DNA of 64,000 bases from Cotesia glomerata. Taxonomy: Eukaryota > Arthropoda > Insecta > Hymenoptera > Braconidae. Under the pieces are notes generated by a model that saw only the letters and a program-made list of their open reading frames with translations, had not been told where the DNA came from and did not search any database. The position numbers and the translations under genes are program-made. Location of the stretch: the NCBI RefSeq assembly GCF_020080835.1, contig NC_058167.1, positions 7,360,459-7,424,458 on the forward strand, written 5' to 3'. Below, piece by piece: positions 32,815 through 45,655 of the stretch; position 1 is the first letter of the stretch; each line of letters starts with the position of its first letter.

Positions 32815-33722
32815 GTGTATGAATCGAGTCCGTATTACAAACACATTTTACCGAAAATTCAGAAAATTGAAGCAAACAGTATAACTGTTGACCCCAATTT
32901 AGATAATAATCCTTATTACTCGCCACTACTTGCCAAGTATTTCATGGGCAGATTAGTGCCGTTTATTCCATTTTGGACAATTTTGCTACACCCTGAAAAA
33001 AAACATGCTAACAATGGGCATCCGCTTTTAAAACACTTGATTTGCCCCGGTCTGTTGTTATCATGAAAAAAGTTTAAAAAACAAATAAAATTGATGAACC
33101 AGATAATAATCAATCATCTGAAGCGTGGAATCGGAATCAGTTAAAAAGAAAAGCACCAATTCCTCAATCAGGGTCAAAGATCAGAAAAACTGCTGATCAA
33201 ATAAAAGAAGAATTGGTTTTTTATAATAACAAAATAATTCAAAATGAAAATTATTATTACTCGTCAAATTCTGAAAGACAATACTTTGTTGCTTTCATGA
33301 AAAATATCAATGATGAAACGAAGTTCATTTATTTGTATGGTGATGATTACAGTACACTATAGGGGAAGAATTGGTTGTAAAATTTCATAATTGACTATTG
33401 CGCTAATTTTACTATATTAGAATTGAGTAACTATGAAGACATTGCGTACGTATTATGTGAAATAAGCTCTATTATTTTATTATCAGCGAATTTTACAAGA
33501 GAAGAATATTTTTTTGAAAATTTGAAAAGAGAGTGGGAAAATAAAACAAAAATATTTCTTCCTCTTGATATAAAAAATTTACATTGGATTTTAATTTACA
33601 TTGATTTAACAAAAAACAAATTTTATGTTTTTGATTCTAGGTTAAATAATTTAATAAGCAATGAAGAAATTTTTAAAAATTTTAATCTTCATTATAAACG
33701 TGTTTTCTATATGAAAATATGA
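32815..33722 (+). pseudogene. Decayed transposon gene with Ulp1-like protease domain
   Basis: Three readable blocks occur. The first (32815-33066) reads YSPLLAKYFMGRLVPFIPFW and NNGHPLLKHL. The second, after frame breaks, reads SSEAWNRNQLKRKAPIPQSG and YGDDYSTL. The third has a Ulp1/C48 look: KNWL (stop) NFIIDYCANF, then FLPLDIKNLHWILIYIDLTK and FYVFDSRLNN. HW and the following Asp would be the catalytic His and Asp; the Gln and Cys are not reached. DNA transposons of KDZ/Zisupton type carry such a protease; the exact family is my inference. At least two in-frame stops show it is dead. Confidence 0.45.
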
Positions 33723-33724
33723 AA

Positions 33725-34240
33725 AAAAAAAAAAAAAAAATACTCGTCCAGAAAATTGAAAAATCTACACGAGTATTTTTTAATCTAAAAATTTTTGTTT
33801 TTTTCTAAATTACAAGATTTTTTTTAAAAAATAGCGGTTTTCAGCGAATTTTAGGCTGAAAAATTGAAAAAGTGAAAAATAAAAAAAATACTCGTCTAGA
33901 TTTCGGGAAATTATAAAAAAATAATTAAATTTGTAAAAATTTTTAAAGGAAAAACACTTAATCATAAAATTCAATTTCGAATTAAGGTAAAAGCCCCAAT
34001 AGATGATCACGTACCAGTATATGATCACTCCATGTATTTGTATATTTATATTCATAAATATAGGTATACAAATACATGGAGTGATCATATACTGATACAT
34101 GATTATCTATTGGGGCTTTTACCTTATAACTCGAATATTTATTATTTGAAATTTTTAAAAAAATATTCGTTTAGAAAATTCAAAAATCTAGACGAGTATT
34201 TTTTCAAAATTTGAAAAAAAAAATTTCTTTTCAAATTACA
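33725..34240. repeat. Repeats of the ATACTCGTCTAGA type around a hairpin
   Basis: AATACTCGTCCAGAAAATTG (33740), ATACTCGTCTAGATTTCGG (33889) and complementary CTAGACGAGTATTTTTT (34188) flank the hairpin at 33983-34126. It is likely an AT-rich foldback unit into which the hairpin inserted. Confidence 0.45.
33983..34126. mobile_element. 144-bp hairpin MITE
   Basis: TAAGGTAAAAGCCCCAATAG at one end and its complement at the other. The arms extend nearly to the centre with a few mismatches (GATCACTCCATGTATTTGTA and its complement). No coding capacity. Confidence 0.8.
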
Positions 34241-34609
34241 GGCTTTTTTATTTTTAAAATGGCGGGTGTCGGCTAACTTCAGGGTCATAAACTGCAATAG
34301 CTTTATAATCATGAGTGCAACAAGGATAGTATTGTTTCTTGCAGTGAGTGCGACGCGACAAAAAGAGGAGATCGGCTGTTGCGTGTAATTTTCTTTCTCT
34401 TTTTCGATACTAACGCCATCTTGAACGTGTTTACCTTTTCCATTTGACATGATGACATGTGAGGTTGTTGTTTACTTTAGTCATTTATTTTAATGCTACA
34501 TTTGTCAAGATTCTTCATTAATAATTTCTCGTAACAATATTATTGCTATGTGTGATATCGATAATAAGTAAAAAAAATAATAAATAGAGTATTTTCGTAA
34601 ACAATCATC
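34241..34609. other. Upstream region of aveugle, with a possible divergent short ORF
   Basis: On the minus strand ATG 34450 opens a frame (MSNGKGKHVQDGVSIEKEKE) and a second ATG in good context reads MALVSKKRKKITRN. A third frame reads HCKKQYYPCCTHDYKAI. None can be tied to a known family, and the frames change within 200 bp. It may be a divergent gene's first exon or only a promoter region. Confidence 0.3.
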
Positions 34610-35244
34610 ATGGTAGAAGAGGTCGTAAGTCCCTGTAACAAATCCAAGGTAGTTAACAATTATATTACTTGTTATTTATTATCATTTTTATACCTTAATT
34701 TTTTGAATATAATAAAATTTAAACATTAATTGTTTTATTTTACAGAATAAAACAGCAAGACCCAGACCAGTCTATTTGTGGAATGTACTGGATGTACAAA
34801 AATGGTTAAGACGACACTGCAGCGATTATTATCAGCTTTATCATGAAAAATTTTTATACGTAAGTTTTTTAAATATTCCTCTCTGAAAAAAATGGTACTG
34901 AAAGTAACAGACATCTGAAAATTTTTCATAAACTAATAATTAATAGAAATTTTACTTTTTGCACTAAGTTATTTTTTTAATGAAACCAACAATAAGTCAG
35001 TTGTTTGCAAATTTCAGTATTATCTAAAAAAATAAACTTATTACAATAAATATAAATAAGTAATTAATTATAGCATGACATTACTGGACGCGTCCTCTTG
35101 AGAATAAACGAGAACATTCTACTTCGTCTTGGTATCGACAATGAGGAACATCGGATGGATATTTGTCGAGAAATAATGAAACTTCATTTAAAAACTGATA
35201 TTTTAGAAATACGCGATATTGAACGGCGAAACAATTATGATTAA
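34610..35244 (+). CDS. ave: Aveugle-type SAM-domain adaptor
   Basis: This is a small SAM-domain protein of the Ras/MAPK pathway. In Drosophila, Aveugle/HYP bridges CNK and KSR and so promotes RAF activation at the membrane. The exons are 34610-34648 (MVEEVVSPCNKSK), 34746-34859 and 35074-35244, all phase 0, giving 107 residues; the fly protein is about the same length. The SAM domain spans most of the protein: ARPRPVYLWNVLDVQKWLRR, HCSDYYQLYHEKF, HDITGRVLLRINENILLRLG, CREIMKLHLKTDILEIRDIE. The KTDILEIRDIER tail is characteristic of the orthologue. Junctions are standard (AAG|GTAGTT, TAC|GTAAGT). It ends tail-to-tail with the leucokinin receptor gene. Confidence 0.92.
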
Positions 35245-35804
35245 TTAGCTGATTTGTTTATGAGATAGCCAGGTATATTTCCATTAATTAAAATAAGTTT
35301 TTGTTTATAGTTATTTTTATTAGTGTACAAATACAGAAAATTTTAATATTTTTACAGTAACAATTTTTATTGATTAAATCTTAAAATTTTAACAATAATA
35401 GTAATAATTATTCAATTAATTTAAGAATAGTTAGCCATAGAAAATCATAACGTAACCTATTTACAGTGAAAATATATATATTAATTTTTTTTCTGCTCTG
35501 TCTGTGACTAGAATACATAAATATGGCGTTTACACTTAATTATTATCATTAAACTATATATATACATATATAATTCATATGGCGCAATAAGATGACATGA
35601 ATCATGTAATTTCACTATAATGATAATTATCTTGTCACTGTTTTCTCAAGTTAAACTTATTTTACTTAAAAAATATTATTATCATTACAATTATATTTAC
35701 ATTTTTAAGTATTTTATAATATTATATACATATAATTATTAATATTATGATTATTATTTTCATTATATGAATTTAATGATACTTATTAAATAACTGTTGT
35801 ATCA
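35245..35804. other. Intergenic gap between converging aveugle and Lkr
   Basis: AT-rich. It should contain both 3' UTRs. No repeat or RNA gene recognised. Confidence 0.5.
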
Positions 35805-38800
35805 TTATAGACACAATTCCTTGAGATCACTTGAATTGTTTTGTGCGCGTTTATGTTTGTCAGCATAAACATAAAAATCCGTAGCAAGCGTTTCATTGTT
35901 TTCTGTATTGGTGGCCATTGTCAATTTTGTTGTTTTATTTCGACAATTAGTACGTTGTGCTCGATTTAAATAATTGTTATTTCGTGGTTCCATTTTAGTC
36001 TGGGTAGGTTTTATCGGCATTCTGGACGAATCACGGAGAGATACACCTCTACAGATGGATGAATTTGCTGAATAATTGTTTCCTTGAGCATGTTTACGCC
36101 AGTCGTACCTTTAATCAAACAGAATAAAAACAAAAATTCAATTATTTAATTACGATAAAAGTATTTTTTTTTTTTTTTTAATTAAATTAAGAGGAGAATT
36201 TCGTTGTTAGTTAAGAGGATAATAAAGAATGTTATTGACTAAAATAATATAAATTAAATTTATGATAGTGTACAGTAGTCTCAACTACCTTGTACGCGAT
36301 CGATGACTTGTGCAAAGAATACATTTATCTGATGTTAAATGGGTGAAAGGTGAGAGCTTATTTTAAATTCAGTTCAGACTAGGTCAAAGATAATACGCCA
36401 ACTTGTTAAATGGAAAGTTTACGATATTATATCTTATTTAAGCCATCATTCATTAAAGATTAGAAATAGTAGAAAAAAAAAAATTAGGAAAATGGTTGAC
36501 TCTCAAGGCCATCCCTACAACTTTCCACTCATTCCGTATTTATTAAGCGCTCAAACTTTAACTTATTACTTTTTTGAGCTCTTCGAGCTCAAAAGTATAA
36601 TTTTCGTGTCATTTTGAGCTCTCCGAGCTCAAAAGTCTGATAAAAATTTAATAAAACATTTTTTGGATTTTCAAACCGCAACAACTTTTGAATGAATGAA
36701 CCGATTTTCACGCGGTTGGCGGCATTCAACGCAGTTCTTGAAGCATTATGAAAAACATTTAAGTTTAAACTGATCGAACTATGAATTTCGAAGTAATTCC
36801 GATAAAACACTTTTTTCGGTTTTTTTTTTTCGTTAAAGAAGTTCGAGCGTTACTAATGAGTCAAAATAATGTTAAAATTTTTTTTAAATTTTAGTCTTTC
36901 CAATATTCGTCATAATTCTTTATTTTAATTTAAAATAATTTAAGCAATTTAATAATTGATGATTTTTACTTATTTAATAAAGTAAAGTAATAAAATGACT
37001 TTCGTATAATTACTTGCCGGAATAAAAAACAGATTTGGCAATAGCGCGCTTGATTATACCCATAACTGAGACGTGGATGAGTGAGTGAGTTAAACATTTC
37101 TCTCTCTGTAACTATATTTCTATCCTTTTCTTTTTTCTCAGCTGTTGACGCGATGTTGTCAAATCTTTATTCGAATAAATGGCTGACGATAAACGAGTTA
37201 CAAACATAAAATTTGACTTTAAATATTTCAAAAATTATATCGGTAATGTATTATTATTAAATTGTTTTTATATTTTGCAATAATCCAAGTTTCTTGTGTA
37301 TAGTTTTTTATCCGTTAAAGTTGGGAGGTTAATATTGAAAAAAATAATTAAAGTCTCGACAAAAGTTTGTCCGCCATAAGAGCCCGTGTATAAGGAGATA
37401 AAATATGTGATTTTAAAAATTTAATGTCTAAGTAACTAAACGGTGAATCTTTTTTAAATTTTGGGATTAAATAAATTACGTATTTATTTATACGTATACT
37501 TAATTTCAAAGCTCAAAGTTGGAAATTATTTTTTACATTAGATTCGCTCGAACCTCCTTAACGATAATTCACGAACGAAACAATCGATTTTGACCACCTT
37601 GGAGGCAATCGACGTGGTTTTTTTTTTAAGTTAAAAGCTGATTAGTTTTTGGAACTGAGCGGTAAAGCCGTTTTAAAGTTATTCCAAAAAAACCACATTA
37701 AAAAAAATTTTTTTTTGTAGTTTTTTTGAAATTTCTCACAATCTACCTGTTCGAATTGGTCCAAATTGTATTCAAAATCTAAGTCTGGTCAAGCCCCTTC
37801 GAATGGCACCAACCGCGATGAAATCGGTCAAGCCGTTCAAAAGTTATGAGAGGTTTACATACGGCCACACATACATACAGACATATGGACATCATCGCGG
37901 AAACATTCGGGGAAGCTTCCTGGGACCTCAAAACTTGATTTTTGAAAAACAGGGTAAATTCAATAACTTCCCAACTTTTGAAAATTTTCAATTTTCTTAG
38001 CGGGAAGTTAAAAAGAAAAAAAAATTAGGGAAATGATTAATTTACCTAAGGATGTACTTGAATGATGTCCTGGTGCTCTGTGTTTTATCCATATCGTAAC
38101 TATCTATTGGATGATTCGTTGACCATCTTCTAGATGTAAACGGACATCTTTGTTTAAATTCTCTTTTAAATTTTTCCTAATATAAAAAAAATAATAATAA
38201 TCTGAATTAATCAGTTGAAGATTAAAAAAGCCAACACTGTAGAACTGTTTACTTACATTGTAAATTCCATAGATAAAAGGGTTGTAACAACTGTTTGACA
38301 TAGCCAACCAGTCGAAACAAAACCATATAATATTTATATATCTGTATCTAAATTAAAAAGGTGTTAATCTGTTAATTATTTATTAGTTGAGCAATAAATT
38401 CATTGACAAGTATAATTAATCACTTATCACTATTTGCATAAATTTGGCTTGACACAATCGAATTATTTTATTTGAAACAGCTTCGCGTCAATACTAACTT
38501 TATTTAAATTCGAATTGATAAATTAAATAATTTAACGGACTAATGCTGATGATAATTTTATTTAAATTCAATAGATTTAATTAATTTATCGCTGACACTC
38601 AATATCAATTATATCTAAACCAAGTATTTAAATAGTAATAACAGTAATAAATTGTGTCGACAACTTACTCATTTATTTCTGGGTAATTGTACTGTAGAAC
38701 ATTGTAGGTTTGGAGGGGAAGCCAACAGATTGCAAAGAGCGCGACTACTATAACTAGCATTTTAATAACCTACCGAAGAATAAAAAATATTATTACAAGG

Positions 38801-41037
38801 GAAAAATTTTTCTTTATACCTTTTATGCATTATTTAATGAATGTTATTAAATTTTTTACTTTAGCTTACTTTTTTTTTATTTTTCATAAGGTTTGCGTCA
38901 CGTGAATCTTGTGCATTGCCGGGTGCTTTACTGCCCCAAAGCCTAAGCGCCATTCGTGTATATACACACGATATTATTGATAGTGGAGTTAGGTATTGTA
39001 AAAATCCAAGTAATGCTCGATAAGTCAGCATTGATTTTTCCGACATATTTTCATTTTGACAAAACGGCCGTAAATGTAGTCGTCCTGTTTTATGAATTTG
39101 TTGTTTTAATTATTATTATTAAAATAATATTATCGTATACCATACGGTCAAAACAAACATTTTCAACATTTATTATGTTTTATAAACATAAAATGTCACC
39201 TTGTTTATTCATCAGAGCAAATACATTTTATTTTTATAATTGACTTATTTTCGGTTGTTACTAGTTAATTACGTTTTACACACGGGGAGAATTGATTCAT
39301 CAAAGCCACAACAAATACATTTAGTTGATTAAAGATTCTCTATCGTCATGTTATATATTTATTTTAAATTTAATACTCATAAAATTTAAGGGTTATTAGA
39401 TTATTAGATTATTAGACTTTGTAACGCGGACATTTGGTATAATCGTGATAAAATGATGATAAAAACTGTATCGTACCCGGATAAAACTTTTAATAAAAAT
39501 GAACGATTAAAGTTATTTAAACTTTTTATCAAATCATTATAATTTTTTACCTGCAATATTCTCTGGTATAAAAATAACTCGAAGTGCAGCAGCCATAGGA
39601 GCTGCTAAAACTCCACTTATCACCCAAATCCCAGCGATGATCATTTTAGCTCTGAGCTTACTCGGACGTGCACTGAAAAAAAAAATTAAACCTTCTTTAA
39701 TAAAATTAAAACCATAATGAAGGTTGTTTGTACATTATAAAATTAAATTTAATCTTTTGAAGCTCCCAAAAAGACAGATGAAATGACCGGTTAGGGTATG
39801 CATTGTTTGCAGAGTGTTTTACTCCTTTTATATGTACACTCTTGTGTACTTTAATGTTGACCCATATTTTCATTAAGTATATTATTATTTTTTATATTAA
39901 TGCCTCTTCAAATGAAATAACTTTTACCTTAAAGGTTTTAATATCGCTCGATGTCGGTCTATAGCGATTGCTGTCAATGTAAATACAGATACATTAACGC
40001 AGAGCACTTGGACAAATGGACAAAATGCGCACATGAAATGTGGTAAATTCCATCTCTGAAGCAATGCTGCCTGAAACTATTTTTTAAAAATTTACTTTTA
40101 TGATACGTGACCGTTCAGAATAAATTTATTTCGCTTTTAAAATATATTTTATAGCTATGACAGTGATAATTTTATTTCGTGAATAAATCTTAAATTTTCT
40201 CTAATTAAAGCAAAACTTACTTGAAATGGAATAACAAAAAGTCCAATTACAATATCAGCGAGCGCGAGATTAGCAATAAAGCAATTAGTAACGCTTTGCA
40301 TTCGTCTGGAAGTCGCAATAATCCACATCACCAGAGAATTACCCACCACAGCAAGTACTGATATGCTTCCATAACATATACTTAATAGGAATATTATTCC
40401 TACCGGTACATCGTACAAACTATCTGTAATAAACTCAGTGCATTTAGATAAATATATACATATACGCATCATAATACGTTGTTATATTAAAGATCAAAGA
40501 TGTTAGCAGGTCTACAACTCAAATTTCAACTTTGTTTTCAATAAAATCGTGTTCTCTCACGCATTAGATTTTCTCTACTCAGTAGCAATCTTGAATCTTT
40601 AATAAAATAGCAGTAAATCACAGTTTGTTATTGAAGATTATATTTTAATAAGAGATCAAATTTCTGTCTAAGTAACTCGGAATATTATCATCTTCTTGTA
40701 TTTATAACTTGTGATCATATTTAGCTGTTTCTGTCTTTCAAACTAATTAAAATTTTCATCCAATGAAAAAATCACTGATTAAATTTTAATATTAAATTAA
40801 AATTAGTAATTTTAAAATGAGCAGAAAAAAAAAAATAAAAAATAGAGACACGATGAATAATGTTGAAAATTCCATTTGAGGAAACGTTAACTGAGTATAT
40901 AAATTTAAATATTACTGCATACCAATGTCATCGTATAACAATGTCTCGCTGTCGTTGAATCCATATGTTTCATTAAGATTCGTTGGGAAAAGTGGCTCGA
41001 TAATTCCATCCTCTGGGAACCACGATATATTGGTCAT
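35805..41037 (-). CDS. Lkr: Leucokinin receptor (class A GPCR)
   Basis: This is a plasma-membrane neuropeptide receptor for leucokinins, controlling diuresis and feeding in insects. Nine coding exons join in phase: 41037-40923, 40423-40221, 40076-39928, 39672-39551, 39084-38870, 38769-38669, 38347-38257, 38176-38046 and 36108-35805, 476 residues in total. The N-tail has N-glycosylation sites (NIS, NET, NDS). TM1-2 read AVVGNSLVMWIIATSRRMQS and IANLALADIVIGLFVIPFQF. TM3 reads CVNVSVFTLTAIAIDRHRAI (DRH). ECL2 has RPFC, TM5 is TPLSIISCVYTRMALRLWG, loop 3 is KAPGNAQDSRD, TM6 is VVVALFAICWLPLQTYNVL, and TM7 is WLAMSNSCYNPFIYGIYN. These match insect Lkr closely. An in-frame ATG at 41109 would add 24 residues. 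The last exon is a polar tail (PTQTKMEPRNNNYLNRAQ). Confidence 0.92.
36109..38045. repeat. Last Lkr intron, filled with dispersed repeats
   Basis: 36566-36634 holds two near-identical palindromes of the form TTTTGAGCTCTTCGAGCTCA. 37560-38004 is a dispersed repeat with CAAAAGTTATGAGAGGTTTA, CACACATACATACAGACATA and AACTTCCCAACTTTTGAAAA, ending TTAGCGGGAAGTTAAAA. I recall such text as frequent in parasitoid wasp genomes. The ORFs at 37779-38000 and 36589-36810 are within it and are not genes. Confidence 0.5.
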
Positions 41038-41109
41038 CCTGGAATCGATGGCCTGTACATTGTGGTCGTACAAAAAATTTATATTATTAATTTTTATTTC
41101 AATTGTCAC

Positions 41110-42169
41110 AGCTTTTAGTATTTTCTTTTATCTTTTTTTTTTTTCTTAAGACTGTGTGTTTACAAAATATATGTGTGATTTTTTTCAATATTGATGTATG
41201 AATATTTTGAAACGAGCTTTTACGGATAATTGATTATTTTATTGCATTTTTTTTACTTTTTTCAGAGAGAGAACAATCATAAAAGATGATTTATATATAC
41301 ATATTGAAAGTAAAACCGATTGAGCTTTTTGTTGCTTCATATACTCATAATGATAAATATCTTTTTAAATGTATGGCTGGATATTTAAGATTATATTTTT
41401 TACGATTCATGGTACTTATTAATATTTTTTTCTTGACTTTTTTTAATCTCTGCTATAAGATTTTTTATATATTTATTACAAAAGTTTCAACTATTTATCC
41501 GATTTTTCATTAATAATAATAATATAAATATATTTTTTTGTTTGTGAAAGATTATAAATGTGCTTCCAACTGAAAAATTTATTTTATGTCAATTCAGACA
41601 CACAAAAGTTTCTGTAGGTCCGATGAGACAGTAGAAATTTTATCATAATTGAAAAATATATTATCATTAGTTTCCCTTTTATTTTTTTTTTGTGTGGGAT
41701 GGTTGGAGAAAAAACAAAAAAATTTATTAAAAATTTTGAATAAGTACTTAGATTCAATAAAATTTATTAGAGTTTCAAAAAAGTAACTTTTAAAATGCCG
41801 TGCAGTCAAGTAAGAGCCGTTGTATTATTGCTAATTTAAATTATATTAAATATTTTCCAACCCTGATCAGGCAAAACTACTTTTTATCAATTTAGGGTGT
41901 TCTAATGATAATGTATTAACTAATAATGTTATTTTGTGTAGTCAATTAAAGAAAATGCGACGATAACAGATTAGTAACACGTTGATCCAGTTGACAACCA
42001 ACGAGATAATAAGCAACAGCTCGTTTTCGAATTAATCTTACTGATAGGCCGTAGCATTAATTAGGCAGATAGCTGACCTTATCTTATTACAAAGTTGGGA
42101 CTCATTTGACTTAACTTGGTAAACTAATAGATACATAAATTTATTTATTTGTTATTTTTGAATCAACTA
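41110..42169. other. Non-coding upstream of the first Lkr coding exon
   Basis: AT-rich. ORFs at 41286-41513 and 41594-41809 are Phe/Ile/Tyr-rich low complexity. Probably the Lkr 5' intron. Confidence 0.45.
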
Positions 42170-42463
42170 CACTGAGAAAAAAAAAATACTTTTGCTCAAT
42201 TAACAATTTCTTGGCTCAAGAAACTCGCTGACGATCAAATATTCTATTATTATTAATTATTAATTTTTGAAGAGAAAAGAACATTAATATTTATCTTTGG
42301 ATTATGAATAAACAAAAGAATAGCTTTATTTAAATTAAGTAAAAATTATTTCAATCAATTTAACAATTTCTTGAGCTAAGAATATATATTCTTGAAAATT
42401 TTCAAGAACATAAATTCTTGTATCAATAAAATTTTCTTAATAAAAGTATTTTTTTTCTCAGTG
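42170..42463. mobile_element. Intact mariner-type MITE (CACTGAGAAAAA family)
   Basis: CACTGAGAAAAAAAAAATAC at 42170 and its complement ending CTCAGTG at 42463, flanked by TA on both sides. The interior has repeated TTCTTGGCTCAAGAA-type words. The TA duplication points to Tc1/mariner mobilisation. Confidence 0.82.
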
Positions 42464-44757
42464 TAAACTAAAATAAAAATAAGAGTTCAGCCACAAGCCC
42501 AAGCTTAAAAGTTTAACTCAAAGTACGGTGAAAATAAAAAATTTTATTATCTTGAAATTAATCTCGACAAAAAACATATTTTTGTAAACTACACACCAGC
42601 ACTGTAGTGTTATTGTGATGACCGTAAATGTAACATAACGTAAATTTTTATCTATTCTAATTTTTAAACACAACAAATGCATAGAAAATTGATTAATGCA
42701 AAGATAAATTTATGAATATTTATGAGGCCAAACTAAATTAATTTAACGATTTTTTCAAATTTTTTTTTGCAATTTTAATAAATTAAAAGGAAGCAATTTT
42801 TTCTTTTTATTTTATTATTTTTTTTTATGTTTTTTTAAAGCTGTTTGTCTATTAAATATTCACCAGCTTACCGAAAAATGGTTATGCGCCGTCAGAATTC
42901 ACCTACTGTACTACTGTTTTATAATTTTTTATTTCGTATCTTTTTTTCTTTTATTGAGATGTAAAAAAACGACGAAGAGACAAATAAACCATTTGTTTCA
43001 TGTTTACACATAAAGTATCAATTTATTGCCCGTAATTTTCGATTGGTTAATAAAATCGACTATTATCTATTTGGGTATTAATTACAGTACTTATATTTTA
43101 CTGTCATATGTATATGTATATATCACTACCGAATACAATAAATAAAAAAAACTTGATATTCAATTTAAGCACAAGTTGACACAAGTGACGATAATTTGAC
43201 TCGAAATGTGTTTTATTATATGTATATATATTTATTTTTTTTTTTAACGAAATACTTTTTTACTTAAATGGAATTGTTCTAGAAAATATTAACATTTAAA
43301 TATGTTAGTTTGCTGTATCATTTAACATACATTTAATTATTATTTTTCAAGGTATTAATAATTAACATTTTGTGAATGATATTTGAAAATAATCGCGTAC
43401 ATACTCAAATACGCAAATAAACTTATAAATAAATATTTTTAGAAAGAGAAAATACGATAAATTATTTTTATTAACCAGTTCAAAGAACTTTATTTGATAA
43501 GGTGCGTAGTTATTTATTTGACACTGTAGGTTAGTAGTCTAACATTAGATTAATATGTTACTTAAATAAACATGAGGATGCACTGAAATGTTAATTTGTA
43601 ATGTCAGAATATACATCAAAGTCGGTCAATAAATTCAAAGGTGATCAATTGAGTGGGCTGTCAATTAACTCCTCGAATGTTAATACAATATACAGATGTA
43701 ATTAACAGTGTAATTATCAAAGTTGTGAATTTGGAGTGCCTCATCGGGTTACATGATTTTAGATTGTGCTCGAGTTGCAGTTTGTAAAGTGGAATGCTTA
43801 ATTAGCGCCGGGCTTTATATCCGATACACTACATTCCGGTACATTTAAATTAATACTACCGTTTTAAGATAATTACAATTAAGTTCATTAACTATAAACT
43901 TTGAAATTTTAATATTTCTTGGGCAATTTATCTTAGGAGTAAAAATAAAATAAAAATAATCAAAGTTAAGCATTAAATAGTTTACTGTTAAATTTTAAAC
44001 GGTGATGAAAGCCTGCTGAGAGTAAAAAAATTTTTTTAATATTTTCTTGAAACTTTTAATCATCAGTTTTATCCATTAAAAATTTATTATTTTTAATAAT
44101 AAAATTATTTAAAGCATAAACTTATAACATCTATTTTCTACCCACTGAATTGCTCAACCAAAAAGATAATTAAAATTTTAATCAAAAGTGCTGTTTAGTG
44201 AAAATTAAGATACACATATAAATATAATAAATCTTACCAATCAAACAGATGTAAAAATTTAAAAGAAATTATCATTCCAAAATAAAAATAGAAACTATTA
44301 AATCGCACATTTGGTTTTCTTCACAATTTTTGTTTTAACAAAATTAATTTATAATTACACCATCACATTGCTATTTATACGATTAAATAATCTTGACCTT
44401 GAATTTAAAAATTGATTTTACATATAATTTTTTCTCCACATTATCTAAAAGCATTAGCACTGAACAAACAGTCATATTAATATCTCACTCATTAATTCAC
44501 TAATTAAAATCCTATTTTTTTATTTCAATTAATAAAAAATGCTTGAATAATTCTTAAATTTTTTACTCAGAGTATTAATACAAATAAAAACAATAGAAAA
44601 TAATAATTATAATAATGATAATAATGGTTAAATATAAAAAATATTATATAATTGATTTGCGGTAAGATTAGGTAAATATTTGTTAGGATAATTATATTTG
44701 TTATTTATTGTACAATTTAAGACTTAAAGCATCATCAGCAGTAGCTTAAATTCAAAG
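42464..44757. other. Non-coding, AT-rich
   Basis: No ORF, RNA gene or clear repeat. Probably intronic or intergenic. Confidence 0.45.
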
Positions 44758-44880
44758 ACAAGACCCGAGCTAGACGAGAAGCGTCGACTAAATGCGGTTC
44801 GTTTTCGCGCGGGGATGAACAACGTTAAAGAAACCTGCGCTTTGCGGATCGCCGCGTTGTTTTTACGCGTGTCCTGCCAA
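44758..44880. promoter_or_regulatory. CpG-rich island of unknown role
   Basis: About 120 bp of GC-rich, CpG-dense sequence (GACGAGAAGCGTCGAC, TTTTCGCGCGGGGATG, GCGGATCGCCGCG) stands in a desert of more than 5 kb of AT-rich DNA. It is 3.7 kb upstream of the Lkr coding start. No ORF or RNA fold was identified. It could be an enhancer, promoter or untranslated exon. Confidence 0.35.
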
Positions 44881-45655
44881 TATATTTTTATGATAAAACT
44901 AACATAAAGCTTTACGAGATTAAATGTGAACCAGTCACGTCTTTAAATCAACTTTCAATAAAATTTTTCTGAAATTTATTTATTTTTTTTTTTTTAATTT
45001 TTGCTGGATTCTGTAAGCAAAATTATTTTCGGTGTTTTACTTTCAAAACTAACAAATAAACAAATTGCAAATTATTTATCAATAAAATCTAAAAGTTCGG
45101 CTACTGATGTTATGTATATTTATGCAGAGCCAAAAAAAAATATGTTATAATGTTATCTGCTGAGAGAATATTATTATTTTGTTCGACTTAAGTAATATAA
45201 CAATAAGAAACTAAAATAGATATATTTTAATACAATTAGATTGAGGTAGAAATGTCGTGGGACGAAACGTTTGCAGTAAGCTTGTAAATGGGTCATAAAA
45301 GTTGCTTAGATAAATTGGATGTAATTTTGCTCGTAAATGTGACAAATAAAATCTTGTATATTGTCACTATTCGGGTATTTATTTCATCTGGTTACTCTTC
45401 ACTTGTTAACTCTGTTTATAAATAGTCATGAAAATATTTTTCTGTTCATTGAGACTAATTTATATTATTAAGAGAATGAGAAAAATTTTGTATCCAGGAT
45501 AGCACATGATAAAATCGGTTTTTTTGAGAGAAATTTCGTGTCATTGCAAAGGTCTTGTCTTGAATTTGTACCTTTTCAAGGTTTCATATCATTCTCACCA
45601 ATAGTTAATTTATTATGATAAATATTTAGGCTGCATTCGAAAATGCTCTATCTCT
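44881..45655. other. Non-coding, AT-rich
   Basis: Nothing recognisable. Confidence 0.45.

Noticed and set aside
41286..41809. Short ORFs upstream of Lkr
   Set aside because: Aromatic and Ile/Lys-rich low complexity; no junction or family support.
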